Shown here piece after piece: positions 48,224 to 56,140 of a stretch of 64,000 nucleotides of DNA. How positions within the stretch are numbered: the first letter of the stretch is position 1; each line of letters opens with the position of its first letter. Source of the DNA: Sinorhizobium shofinae (GTDB taxonomy: Bacteria; Pseudomonadota; Alphaproteobacteria; Rhizobiales; Rhizobiaceae); the NCBI GenBank assembly GCA_001704765.1, contig MBFK01000010.1, positions 124,001 to 188,000 of the forward strand, written 5' to 3'. A program made the position numbers and the translations under genes. The notes under the pieces are model-generated. The model did not search any database, had not been told where the DNA came from, and worked only from the letters and a program-made list of their open reading frames with translations.

Positions 48224-49381
48224 TCATTCAGGCGGCAGCATTTCCTTGGCTCGTCTCGCCAGGCTCTTGCGCTTTCCCGGCATCGCCGTCTCCTCGCGGG
48301 CGAGAAGCCCGTGGATCGGCGATGAGGAGCCTTCCTGGACCGCCGTGAGCGCCACCATGCCGGCGGCAATCTCCGCGACCTCCTCGCGCAACGCCTCGTC
48401 ATGGGCGGCGGATTTCGAATCGACGAGACGTTCCGAGATGGCCGTCGCGCGGTTGCGCAGATCATCCGGGAGGCTGGTCGCGTCGGGGTCAGGCAGCGCT
48501 CCGTTCGCTTCGCCCTCCGCGTCCATTCCTGCGATATTGTGCTGTTCTGCTCGCTTCGGCGGCTTGGCGCCGGCCAAACGGAGCGCTCTCGTCGCTTCGC
48601 GAATTTCCTGGTTCGCAGCCTTCATCCGCGTTTTCAGCCGCTCGATCTCTTCGGCCCGCCGTTCAAGCGCGCTCTCGCGGTCGGCGTTGGCGGCCGTTTC
48701 GCGGGCCAGCCTGGTTTCGAGCTGGCGTATGCGGTTTTCTTCCCGGCCTAGCCGCAGCTCCATTTCGCGAGCACGGGCGTTTTCGGCCTTGAGATCCGCG
48801 CGCAGGGCCTCGCGCTCCTCGCTCAGCCCGACGGCCCGGCTCTTCAGGTGTTCGATCTGCGTTTCGCGTGTCGCCAGGTCGATGCGCAGGCTATCGAGCT
48901 CGGCCGCTTGTTTGTCGATCTGGCTGTTCAAGCTGCGGATCTCCTCGCTCTTGGTGCCGCTGTCACGCTGCTGGTTATCGTACGATGCCCTCATGTCGGC
49001 AATCCGCAGTTCGAGCTGGCGGATGGTCGATCGCATGTCGGCGGCGGCGACATTCATGTCGGCAAGTTGCGCGTGGAGATCGGTGTTTTCGCCAGCCAAC
49101 CGTCGGGCCTCGGTGAGCGCCTTTTCATTCTCCAGCATCAGCGCCACGCCCTTGTCGCGTTCGCGGCGGAGCGTCTGCGACATCTTTGCGTTCTCAGCGG
49201 CATAGGTGGCGCGCGCGGCATCCCTTTGGGCGCGAACCTCCTGGGGGCTCAGCGGCATCGTCTCTTTCAAGCGGTCCTCGGCAAAGCGGACGATGCGTCT
49301 TTGAATGGCCGGCGCGACCAGAAGGCCGATGATGGCCGCCGTCAGGAAACCCAAGGCAAAGAGGAGCGCATATTCAATCAC
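48224..49381 (-). CDS. Membrane-anchored long coiled-coil protein, unknown function
   Basis: A 385-residue protein. The N-terminal anchor (about 3-25, YALLFALGFLTAAIIGLLVAP) is followed by a continuous coiled coil from about 45 to 270 with heptads such as STIRQLELRIADMRASYDN and RENRIRQLETRLARETAAN-like repeats, then a basic, flexible C-terminal tail (GKRKSLARRAKEMLPPE). The topology places the coiled coil in the cytoplasm. I do not recognise a functional family. Convergent with the RNA methyltransferase gene; 18 bases separate the stops. Confidence 0.8.
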   Translation of the reverse strand: MIEYALLFALGFLTAAIIGLLVAPAIQRRIVRFAEDRLKETMPLSPQEVRAQRDAARATYAAENAKMSQTLRRERDKGVALMLENEKALTEARRLAGENTDLHAQLADMNVAAADMRSTIRQLELRIADMRASYDNQQRDSGTKSEEIRSLNSQIDKQAAELDSLRIDLATRETQIEHLKSRAVGLSEEREALRADLKAENARAREMELRLGREENRIRQLETRLARETAANADRESALERRAEEIERLKTRMKAANQEIREATRALRLAGAKPPKRAEQHNIAGMDAEGEANGALPDPDATSLPDDLRNRATAISERLVDSKSAAHDEALREEVAEIAAGMVALTAVQEGSSSPIHGLLAREETAMPGKRKSLARRAKEMLPPE

Positions 49382-49543
49382 GTGCTGGCCGTTTCAATCT
49401 GGACCGGATCCGATGCATCCATGCGGTTGGGCGGCTGTTTCCTTCTCCTGCAGTAAGCACGACGGCTCGAAAGCTGCAACAATTACTGCAGGATTGCACG
49501 CCCTTCGCTGGCTCCAGAGGCTCACACGACGCTTTCTGGGTTG

Positions 49544-50137
49544 TCAGAACGGGTTCCAGGTCGGCTGCTGCGTCAGCTTCAGATAGCCGACATTGAGGCC
49601 GAGCCTTGCGCCGATGCCGGTGCGGATCGGCACGACGACGACGTGCTCATCGGTCAGCACCGTCATGCCGACGCCGGCGACGACATAGGCGGAACCGGAT
49701 ACGCCGCCGAAGCGCTTGTAAAGGGCAGGAACGCTCGGCAGGTTATAGACGAGCATCATCGCCCGGCTGCCCTGGCCGCCCCAGTCGAGCCCGAGCGAGG
49801 GGCCCTGCCAGAAGACGTTGTGCTGACCGGCATTCTTCGTATAGAGATCGCCTTCGCCATAGGTCAGGCCGGCGATGAAGGCACCGGAACCTTCCTGGCC
49901 GAGGATATAACCGTTCGGCAGGCCGTAGCGCTCGAAGGCGCGCTCCACGACTTTCGCAAGCCCGCCCGAGGTCTCGCCGAAGAAGCTGTGGCCGGCGTCG
50001 ACGATCTCCTGCATCGTGTATTGGCTTCCATTCGGAGATTGGGCGTGCGCGGCAGACATCAGGGCGCTGCCTATGAGCAGCATCGTGGTGAGAATGGCGC
50101 GGACAGCCATTGCGGTTGCCTTCATGATCGGCTGCAT
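49544..50137 (-). CDS. DUF1134 (SYLF-like) exported protein
   Basis: A 197-residue protein with a signal peptide (about 5-35, LTTMLLIGSALMSAAHAQ) and a DUF1134 domain (QEIVDAGHSFFGETSGGLAKVVE, YILGQEGSGAFIAGLTYGEG, QGPSLGLDWGGQGSRAMMLVYNLP). The domain resembles the SYLF lipid-binding fold; a periplasmic lipid-related role is an inference. Start at ATG 50137 because GGAGGAA sits at ideal spacing; a second ATG four codons later is possible. Confidence 0.88.
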   Translation of the reverse strand: MQPIMKATAMAVRAILTTMLLIGSALMSAAHAQSPNGSQYTMQEIVDAGHSFFGETSGGLAKVVERAFERYGLPNGYILGQEGSGAFIAGLTYGEGDLYTKNAGQHNVFWQGPSLGLDWGGQGSRAMMLVYNLPSVPALYKRFGGVSGSAYVVAGVGMTVLTDEHVVVVPIRTGIGARLGLNVGYLKLTQQPTWNPF

Positions 50138-50337
50138 TGTTTCCTCCGTCAGGCGCGAAGCGGCTCGCGGGGCCGTCATGACCAGCTCATGCATCGGGTG
50201 CGCGGGCCAGCGCGGGTCTGGGCCATTTGAGGCAGCGGTGCATGGAATGCACCGTCGTCTCGAACGAGTGCACCTGATCCGCTTTTCGTAGTCCCACTCG
50301 AAATCCGGGGGTGCCCCGACAATTTGAACCGATCCTC

Positions 50338-50354
50338 TTAACAATCGGTTTACC
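50338..50354 (+). promoter_or_regulatory. Candidate CtrA-like box in the DUF1134-chpT gap
   Basis: TTAA-N7-TTTACC (50338-50354) is one base off the CtrA consensus. It lies 131 bases before chpT in the 347-base gap (50138-50484), which holds no other recognisable gene. It could act on chpT, the divergent DUF1134 gene, or neither. Confidence 0.35.
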
Positions 50355-50484
50355 AAATGTGATGTCATTATGGCCTATTGATCGGCGCGGGCTGCGTGGC
50401 TATGCCGGGCTCGGGCGAAGGCGTGGCCGGGCGTGGTAAGGCACGCCCAGGTGTCGATATCCGGATGGAACCGAACAGGGAAGT

Positions 50485-51132
50485 ATGATGGCAAAAAATC
50501 CGAACCTGACGTTGACGGGACCCGATCTTGCGGCGCTGCTTTGCAGTCGGGTTTGTCACGACATCATCTCGCCGGTCGGCGCCATCAATAACGGTCTCGA
50601 GCTCCTGGACGAGGGGGGCGCCGACGCCGATGCGATGGACCTGATCCGCACCAGCGCGCTCAATGCCTCGGTGCGGTTGAAGTTTGCGCGGCTTGCCTTC
50701 GGCGCCTCCGGCTCGGTCGGCGCGTCGATCGATACCGGCGAAGCGGAGAAGGCAGCCAAGGACTTCGCGGCCGCGGAGAAGAAGACGGAGGTCAACTGGA
50801 GCGGTCCGCGGGCGATCATCGCCAAGAACCGGGTCAAACTGCTCCTGAACCTCTTCCTGATCGCCTATGGTGCGATCCCGCGCGGCGGCTCGATCGACAT
50901 CACCCTGGAAGCCCCGGAGTTCGATGCGATATTTACCCTTGTCGCCAAGGGGCGGATGATGCGCGTCCCGCCGAAGCTGACCGAGCTCCTTTCCGGTACC
51001 CCGGAGGAAGCGGTAGACGCCCACTCTATCCAGCCCTATTACACGGTCCTGCTCGCCGAGGAGGCCGGCATGGCGATTGACGTGGCCTCGACAGGCGAGG
51101 CGATCGTCTTCACCGCGCGAACCGGAGCCTGA
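50485..51132 (+). CDS. chpT: Histidine phosphotransferase ChpT
   Basis: A 215-residue phosphorelay protein that passes phosphate from the CckA kinase to CtrA and CpdR. The phosphorylated histidine is in SRVCHDIISPVGAINNGLELL. The second, degenerate ATPase-like domain follows (VNWSGPRAIIAKNRVKLLLNLFLIAYGAIPRGGSIDI). The size matches Caulobacter and Brucella ChpT. Its targets are encoded within the next 1.6 kb: a CpdR-like receiver and CtrA. Two adjacent ATGs exist (50485, 50488). Confidence 0.93.
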   Translation: MMAKNPNLTLTGPDLAALLCSRVCHDIISPVGAINNGLELLDEGGADADAMDLIRTSALNASVRLKFARLAFGASGSVGASIDTGEAEKAAKDFAAAEKKTEVNWSGPRAIIAKNRVKLLLNLFLIAYGAIPRGGSIDITLEAPEFDAIFTLVAKGRMMRVPPKLTELLSGTPEEAVDAHSIQPYYTVLLAEEAGMAIDVASTGEAIVFTARTGA

Positions 51133-51170
51133 TCAAGGCGCTGCCATTCAACGCGGTGACATGAAAAAGG

Positions 51171-51194
51171 GGTCTCCGTCCGGTGGAGACCTTT
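51171..51194 (+). terminator. Terminator after chpT
   Basis: The stem GGTCTCC-N7-GGAGACC, preceded by AAAAAGG and followed by TTTCGT. It lies 38 bases downstream of chpT, so the next receiver gene has its own promoter. Confidence 0.82.
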
Positions 51195-51379
51195 CGTATT
51201 TCACGGTGCCGCGAAATCCTTCCTCCGGTGCCGGCTTTCACAGCCCTCGACGGATTGTTGCTTTGGCGCGAAACGAAAATCCGCCGTCAGCCGTGCCGGT
51301 AACGGTTTCTTTGCCAAATCTCTATAGCCTTGTTTCACGGACGTGTTTTCGCGTGCGATGTGGCGTGAAGGAGTTGGAC

Positions 51380-51742
51380 ATGCGGCGCTTGATGATTGCC
51401 GATGGCTCGGATGTTGTAAGAAAGGTCGGGAAGCGCATTCTTTCGGGCATGGGCTTCCTGGTGTCTGAAGCGCCGAGCAGCCTTGAGGCGCTTGTCCGCT
51501 GCGAAGCTGAGCTGCCGAACATCCTGATCGTCGACTCCGGGCTCGACGGCGCCCTTGACCTTATCGCCAATATTCGCCGGCTGCCGGAGGGCGCGTCGGT
51601 GCGCATCTATTATTGCGTCGTCGAGGCGGATCTTAGGAAAATGATGGCCGGCAAGCGGGCCGGGGCGGACGATTTCCTGCTGAAGCCCTTCGACCGCAAG
51701 ATCCTGACGAGCGTCTTCGCCAGTCAATCGATGGCCGCCTGA
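51380..51742 (+). CDS. Stand-alone response-regulator receiver (CpdR-like)
   Basis: A 120-residue single-domain receiver starting MRRLMIADGSDVVRKVGKRIL. The phosphoacceptor Asp (ILIVDSGLDG) and the conserved Lys (FLLKPFD) are present. The acidic pair near the N-terminus is reduced to one Asp (IADGS instead of DD), and the usual Thr/Ser on strand 4 is Val (YYCVVEADL), so activation may be atypical. In alphaproteobacteria CpdR directs ClpXP-mediated CtrA turnover; location between chpT and ctrA supports a CpdR-type role, but a different small receiver is possible. Confidence 0.75.
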   Translation: MRRLMIADGSDVVRKVGKRILSGMGFLVSEAPSSLEALVRCEAELPNILIVDSGLDGALDLIANIRRLPEGASVRIYYCVVEADLRKMMAGKRAGADDFLLKPFDRKILTSVFASQSMAA

Positions 51743-51801
51743 CGCATTCAGCGCCCTGCGCCTTTTCAGGCGCACAAAGGTCGCTGTAGCACTTTAAATC
51801 G

Positions 51802-51849
51802 CTGCATGTTTTTATCCTTAAATCGGCTCCGATTTAAGGAAACATGCAG
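51802..51849. repeat. Long intergenic inverted repeat
   Basis: CTGCATGTTT and CCTTAAATCGG pair with CCGATTTAAGG and AAACATGCAG; the loop is two bases and one arm has a four-base bulge (TTAT). The paired length is 21 bases. It looks like one of the palindromic repeat families dispersed in Sinorhizobium intergenic DNA, lying in the 306-base receiver-ctrA gap. Confidence 0.7.
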
Positions 51850-51876
51850 TTGGCATAGCGCATAGCAGGGACTGGC

Positions 51877-51902
51877 AGCCGCGGCACTTGCCGCGGCTTT
51901 TT
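51877..51902 (+). terminator. Rho-independent terminator in the receiver-ctrA gap
   Basis: AGCCGCGGCA / TGCCGCGGCT, a near-perfect stem with a tight loop, followed by TTTTT. It would end plus-strand transcripts of the receiver gene or of a small RNA starting inside the gap. Confidence 0.8.
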
Positions 51903-51978
51903 GCATCCGAAATTGGTGGAAGTCGAGCCGCCAAGGCGCGCTCTCAAACAAGGTCGAATCGGCCGCCGCAAAAGCAAG

Positions 51979-51999
51979 AACCCGCCGGTGAGGCGGGTT
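51979..51999 (-). terminator. Stem-loop downstream of ctrA
   Basis: The stem AACCCGCC-N5-GGCGGGTT lies 50 bases after the ctrA stop codon. The T-tract on the minus strand (CTTGCTTTTG) is imperfect. Confidence 0.65.
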
Positions 52000-52048
52000 T
52001 GCGGGTAAATCTGTCGATATGTGGCGGGGTGGCACCCGCCGTCGGAAG

Positions 52049-52750
52049 TCAGGCGGTTTCCAGGTAGTCGTTGCCGTCGGGCTCGCGCAGCACATAGCCG
52101 CGGCCCCAAACCGTCTCGATATAGTTGGCGCCGCCGGCGGCATTGGCGAGTTTCTTGCGCAGCTTGCAGATGAAGACGTCGATGATCTTCAGTTCCGGCT
52201 CGTCCATGCCGCCATAGAGATGGTTGAGGAACATTTCCTTGGTGAGCGTCGTGCCCTTGCGCAGCGACAGAAGCTCGAGCATCTGGTATTCCTTGCCGGT
52301 CAGGTGCACGCGCTGGCCGCCGACTTCCACTGTCTTGGCGTCGAGGTTGACGATCAGCTCGCCGGTCGAGATGATCGACTGGGCGTGACCCTTGGAGCGG
52401 CGCACGATCGCATGGATGCGTGCCACCAATTCGTCCTTGTGGAAAGGCTTGGTCATGTAATCGTCGGCGCCGAAGCCCAGGCCGCGAACCTTGTCTTCGA
52501 TCCCGGCCATGCCCGACAAAATGAGGATTGGGGTCTTGACCTTCGACAGGCGCAGCGTTCTCAGGACCTCGTAGCCCGACATGTCCGGCAGGTTCAGGTC
52601 GAGGAGAATGATGTCGTAGTCGTAAAGCTTGCCGAGATCGACGCCTTCTTCCCCGAGATCGGTGGTGTAGACATTGAAACTCTCGGACTTGAGCATGAGC
52701 TCAATGCTTTGCGCTGTCGCGCTGTCGTCTTCGATCAGTAGAACCCGCAT
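52049..52750 (-). CDS. ctrA: Cell-cycle master response regulator CtrA
   Basis: A 233-residue OmpR-family regulator, essential in most alphaproteobacteria. The receiver ([20 protein letters not shown], phosphoacceptor Asp in [17 protein letters not shown], Lys in [11 protein letters not shown]) is joined to a winged helix ([52 protein letters not shown]). It activates division, flagellar and methylation genes and silences the origin in some species. The C-terminus ends in Ala, compatible with ClpXP degradation. The 443-base upstream region carries CtrA and CcrM sites. ChpT, a CpdR-like receiver and SciP are all nearby. Confidence 0.98.
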   Translation of the reverse strand: MRVLLIEDDSATAQSIELMLKSESFNVYTTDLGEEGVDLGKLYDYDIILLDLNLPDMSGYEVLRTLRLSKVKTPILILSGMAGIEDKVRGLGFGADDYMTKPFHKDELVARIHAIVRRSKGHAQSIISTGELIVNLDAKTVEVGGQRVHLTGKEYQMLELLSLRKGTTLTKEMFLNHLYGGMDEPELKIIDVFICKLRKKLANAAGGANYIETVWGRGYVLREPDGNDYLETA

Positions 52751-52839
52751 AGTCTTCCCCTTTTCCGCCGCCCAAGGTCGTCATGGCCCCCTTACGCGAT
52801 ACGGATCCAGTCGTTGCCTGATTTGGAGGCTGCCATCAA

Positions 52840-52984
52840 ATGGTTAACAAATTCTGATTCACTCTGGCAAGGTGTATCGAAAATGTTAAATATTTTTAGC
52901 AGTCTCCTGATTCCAAAGGTGAATCTGAAATGGCATTCTTCATGCGATAGATGAGGAATTGCCGCTATCTGACTCTTTCGACTC
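52840..52984 (-). promoter_or_regulatory. ctrA regulatory region: CtrA half-site and five GANTC methylation sites
   Basis: On the ctrA-coding strand GTTAACCAT (52840-52848) is a CtrA half-site about 90 bases before the start, consistent with autoregulation. GANTC sites lie at 52856-52860, 52909-52913, 52921-52925, 52971-52975 and 52980-52984. GANTC is the CcrM methylation sequence used to time ctrA transcription after fork passage. The remaining gap to 53193 has no gene. Confidence 0.7.
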
Positions 52985-53193
52985 GCAAATGCTAAAGGCG
53001 CCACATTTCGTACCTCAGCATTTACGGAGCCTTAAATCATCGCACCTATGATTAATGATGCCCGTAAACGAAAGGTTACCAGCGGTAGGTATTTGTTAAG
53101 ATCGCAGTCGTTTTTTGTTTCCGGCCCACGCGGGCCGGTATTCGGGCGCAGGAATCGGTAACCGGGGTCTCGCTATCCACGGGAGTATTGCGT

Positions 53194-53544
53194 ATGAAAG
53201 CACGTGAGAGCCTTACCCGCCTGAAGGAGTTTCAGGTCCGGGAGAAGCAGCGTCAGTTGAGCCAGCTTCAGATGATGATGTCCGAGTTCGAGCGGATGAC
53301 CAAGGACCTCGAAAGCCAAATCGTCTTCGAGGAAAAGAAGTCGGGGATTTCCGATCCCTCGCATTTTGCCTATCCGACCTTCGCCAAGGCGGCGCGCCAG
53401 CGCGCCGATAACCTCCAGGTGTCGATCCGAGAGTTGAAGGTGCAACAGGATGCGGCCGAACTCGCACTAGCCGAAGTTCAGGCCGAGTATGCAAAGGCCG
53501 CCGCTCTGGAAGAGCGGGATTCGTCCGCCCGGCTTCGCGCCTGA
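53194..53544 (+). CDS. FliJ-like coiled-coil protein
   Basis: A 116-residue, nearly all-helical protein (ESLTRLKEFQVREKQRQLSQL, then a second helix RQRADNLQVSIRELKVQQDAA). The two antiparallel helices and charged pattern resemble FliJ, the flagellar export chaperone/ATPase stalk protein. No flagellar genes are adjacent, so the FliJ role is inferred from fold alone. The gene is divergent from ctrA and shares its regulatory gap, which suggests CtrA control. ATG 53194 is preferred over a TTG six bases upstream. Confidence 0.72.
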   Translation: MKARESLTRLKEFQVREKQRQLSQLQMMMSEFERMTKDLESQIVFEEKKSGISDPSHFAYPTFAKAARQRADNLQVSIRELKVQQDAAELALAEVQAEYAKAAALEERDSSARLRA

Positions 53545-53624
53545 GAAGACGCTAGTCGCCGCGGTTTTTGACGGGAGCCTTGACCGCAACTGCGGCGAGA
53601 TACTTCCTCCGACAGTAGTAACGA

Positions 53625-53657
53625 ACGGCCCGCTTCCCCTTTCGGGAGGCGGGCCGT
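53625..53657. terminator. Stem-loop between convergent fliJ-like and GNAT genes
   Basis: ACGGCCCGC pairs with GCGGGCCGT; an additional CCC/GGG pair extends it towards the loop. A clear T run is lacking, so termination strength is uncertain. Confidence 0.6.
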
Positions 53658-53680
53658 CGTGCTCCGAAGGATGCCGGCGA

Positions 53681-53962
53681 TTATGCCTGGATCACGTCCT
53701 GCCAATCCGGATGACGCATCACCTGGGCGCGCATGAAGGGGCAGAGCGGAATGATCTTCCAGCCGCCCTTGCGCGCTTCTTCGACCGCGTGCCTTGCAAG
53801 CGCCTGGCCCACGCCCTTGCCGCGCAATTCGTCAGGAACGAAAGTGTGGTCGATGATCACGAGATGCGGCGACGACCTCGAATAGGTCATCTCGCCGGTG
53901 TGACCGTCGATCGTCGCCGTGTAGCGGCCCTTTCCGCTCGATTTCTCCTCAGCGATCTCCAT
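53681..53962 (-). CDS. Small GNAT-type N-acetyltransferase (YjdJ-like)
   Basis: A 93-residue minimal GNAT protein. The acetyl-CoA loop is FVPDELRGKGVGQALARHAV, with the conserved GEMTYSRSSPHLVIIDHTFV strand before it and KIIPLCPFMRAQVMRHPDW after it; the C-terminal pattern is typical of the COG2388 family. The substrate is unknown. It lies between the fliJ-like gene and sciP and has no clear functional partner. Confidence 0.9.
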   Translation of the reverse strand: MEIAEEKSSGKGRYTATIDGHTGEMTYSRSSPHLVIIDHTFVPDELRGKGVGQALARHAVEEARKGGWKIIPLCPFMRAQVMRHPDWQDVIQA

Positions 53963-54062
53963 AGGTCTCCCTTCGCTTTCGTCGGTTTGCTGTCCGTGCC
54001 GATGCTACGAAATAATTCCGCGAAGCACAGCTGATTTCGACTGAAGCGCATCTCTGAAACGG

Positions 54063-54098
54063 AACCGGCGGCTGCGGGAAGGTCCCGAGCCGCCGGTT
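54063..54098 (-). terminator. Stem-loop downstream of sciP
   Basis: An 11-base perfect stem AACCGGCGGCT / AGCCGCCGGTT with a 14-base loop, 28 bases after the sciP stop. The T-tract is weak. Confidence 0.65.
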
Positions 54099-54125
54099 TG
54101 AACTATAGGCCCTGTCGCGGATGGA

Positions 54126-54401
54126 TCAGTGGCGATATTGCTGGATGCGGGTAGTGCGCAGGCCGGCGAGACCGTGGTCGTTGATGGAGGACTGCCAGGA
54201 CAGAAATTCCTCGACGGTGAGGGTGTAACGCTCGCAGGCCTCTTCAAGGCTCAAGAGGCCGCCACGCACGGCAGCGACGACCTCGGCCTTCCGGCGGATC
54301 ACCCAGCGCCGGGTGTTGGCCGGCGGCAGATCCGCAATCGTTAGAGGACTGCCATCGGGGCCGATGACATATTTTACGCGTGGACGCATCATTTCGGTCA
54401 T
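54126..54401 (-). CDS. sciP: CtrA inhibitor SciP (DUF1153)
   Basis: A 91-residue helix-turn-helix protein. The sequence RPRVKYVIGPDGSPLTIADLP, RRWVIRRKAEVVAAVRGGLL and LSLEEACERYTLTVEEFLSWQ is nearly invariant among alphaproteobacterial SciP proteins. In Caulobacter SciP binds CtrA and blocks its recruitment of RNA polymerase, shutting CtrA-activated promoters after replication starts. It sits 1.4 kb from ctrA. The 332-base gap to mnmA (54402-54733) carries its promoter and no other gene I can support. Confidence 0.94.
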   Translation of the reverse strand: MTEMMRPRVKYVIGPDGSPLTIADLPPANTRRWVIRRKAEVVAAVRGGLLSLEEACERYTLTVEEFLSWQSSINDHGLAGLRTTRIQQYRH

Positions 54402-54733
54402 GGGACTCTCTACACAAACTCAAGACCATATGGAGGCGACCTTAGCTTGCCACATTTAACATTTGCCTAAGCCGCCGGTAACAATTTGCTCATAATTAGA
54501 GAGACCTTAGAGCGCCGAAAAATGCCGGCGAAAGGCAGGCGGGGATCCGGCTATGATCGGCAGCCGCGCGGCCGGCACGCCTGCGCTCTTGCCCCGCGAA
54601 GCACAAGTTTCTATATGTCGCCGCACAGAAAGCCGAAGGAAGGCCGCCAGCGCGCCATGATCAGCGCCCGCAGCCTTCAGTAAAACAGGACGCTGGCCGC
54701 GACAGGCTGCGCCCGGATGCCGGATTGGATCCC

Positions 54734-55930
54734 GTGAACAGTCTCGATTTTGACCGCAAGCCCGAAGATACGCGTGTCGTCATCGCCATGTCCGGCGGCG
54801 TCGATTCCTCGGTGGTTGCGGGGCTGCTCAAACGCGAGGGCTACGACGTTCTCGGCATCACCCTGCAGCTCTACGACCATGGCGCGGCGGTGCACCGGGC
54901 CGGTTCCTGCTGCGCCGGTCAGGATATCGACGATGCGCGACGCGTCTGCGAGACGCTCGGAATTCCGCATTATGTGCTCGATTACGAGGCGCGTTTCCGC
55001 GAGACGGTGATCAATCCCTTCGCCGAAAGCTACATTGCCGGCGAAACGCCGATTCCATGCGTTGCCTGCAACCAGACGGTCAAGTTCGCCGACCTGCTCG
55101 CGACCGCCAAGGAGCTCGGCGCCGATGCACTTGCGACCGGCCATTACATCCGTTCCCGGCCGAGCCCGAAGCCGCGCTATGCCGGCCAGCGCGCCCTTTA
55201 CCGCCCGACCGACGCGGAGCGCGACCAGAGCTACTTCCTCTTTGCGACCACCCAGGAGCAGATCGACTATCTGCGGTTTCCGCTCGGCAGCCTCTCCAAG
55301 CCCGAGACGCGTGCGCTCGCGGAGCAGATGGGTCTCGTCGTCGCCAAAAAGGCCGATAGCCAGGACATCTGTTTCGTGCCGCAGGGCAAGTACAGCGACA
55401 TCGTCTCGAAGCTGAAGCCGAATGCGGCGCTCGCCGGCGAGATCGTCCATCTCGACGGGCGCGTCCTCGGCACCCATGAGGGCATCCTGCATTACACGAT
55501 CGGCCAGCGACGCGGCATCGGCGTGGCGACCGGCGAGCCGCTCTATGTCGTCTACCTCGACGCCCGCTCGCGCCGCGTCATCGTGGGGCCGAAGGAGGCG
55601 CTCGAGACGCGCCGCGTCTATCTGCGCGACGTCAACTGGCTGGGCGACGAGGAGATGGACGAGGTAGCTGCCCGCGGCTTCGAATGCTTCGCCAAGGTCC
55701 GCTCCACTCGCCAGCCCGCGCCGGCCGTGCTGAAGCGCGATGCCGACGGCGTCTATGTCGAGCTTGTCGACGGCGAGGCGGGCGTGGCGCCCGGCCAGGC
55801 CTGCGCACTCTATTCCGGCACCGGCGAGGACGCCCGCGTCTATGGCGGCGGATTCATCCGCAAGTCGGAGCGCGAGCCCGCGGCGGAGGCCGCGCTTCAG
55901 GCGCTTCTGCAGGCGCCCGCGGCAGCCTGA
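54734..55930 (+). CDS. mnmA: tRNA-specific 2-thiouridylase MnmA
   Basis: A 398-residue enzyme that thiolates U34 of tRNA Lys, Glu and Gln. The PP-loop [15 protein letters not shown] binds ATP; the catalytic cysteines appear in [15 protein letters not shown] and [16 protein letters not shown]. The C-terminal beta-barrel follows ([20 protein letters not shown]). GTG 54734 gives [16 protein letters not shown], the usual rhizobial N-terminus; a TTG nine bases upstream is the alternative. It is transcribed toward the tRNA-Met gene. Confidence 0.95.
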   Translation: MNSLDFDRKPEDTRVVIAMSGGVDSSVVAGLLKREGYDVLGITLQLYDHGAAVHRAGSCCAGQDIDDARRVCETLGIPHYVLDYEARFRETVINPFAESYIAGETPIPCVACNQTVKFADLLATAKELGADALATGHYIRSRPSPKPRYAGQRALYRPTDAERDQSYFLFATTQEQIDYLRFPLGSLSKPETRALAEQMGLVVAKKADSQDICFVPQGKYSDIVSKLKPNAALAGEIVHLDGRVLGTHEGILHYTIGQRRGIGVATGEPLYVVYLDARSRRVIVGPKEALETRRVYLRDVNWLGDEEMDEVAARGFECFAKVRSTRQPAPAVLKRDADGVYVELVDGEAGVAPGQACALYSGTGEDARVYGGGFIRKSEREPAAEAALQALLQAPAAA

Positions 55931-55982
55931 GCAGGCGCGATCCGGTGCGTCGGGAAAAGTTCACAATTCCCGAAGACATTGC

Positions 55983-56012
55983 TTGACACTAGCCGGAACA
56001 GCACCTTATAAG
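55983..56012 (+). promoter_or_regulatory. Sigma70-type promoter of the tRNA-Met gene
   Basis: TTGACA (55983-55988), an 18-base spacer and TATAAG (56007-56012), about 50 bases before the tRNA. Confidence 0.75.
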
Positions 56013-56063
56013 CCGCCCGTCCAGCCGAGACGGGTTTCGGAAAGAAGCTGCCACGGTTCCGGC

Positions 56064-56140
56064 GGCGGAGTAGCTCAGTAGGTTAGAGCAGAGGAATCAT
56101 AATCCTTGTGTCGGGGGTTCGAATCCCTCCTCCGCTACCA
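56064..56140 (+). tRNA. tRNA-Met (anticodon CAT), CCA encoded
   Basis: A 77-base cloverleaf. Acceptor GGCGGAG / CTCCGCT (with a G-U first pair), D arm GCTC...GAGC, anticodon stem GAGGA / TCCTT with loop ATCATAA (anticodon CAT), T arm GGGGG-TTCGAAT-CCCTC-type, and terminal ACCA. A CAT anticodon can be elongator Met or lysidine-modified Ile2; the sequence looks like rhizobial elongator Met. The 3' half is overlapped on the other strand by a recombinase pseudogene, so it is an integration site. Confidence 0.93.

Noticed and set aside
54486-54683. A small ORF between sciP and mnmA
   Set aside because: No ribosome site or family signal; more likely promoter or leader DNA.
56064-56140. Calling the CAT tRNA an initiator tRNA
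   Set aside because: It lacks the three consecutive G-C pairs in the anticodon stem expected of initiator tRNA; elongator Met (or Ile2) fits better.
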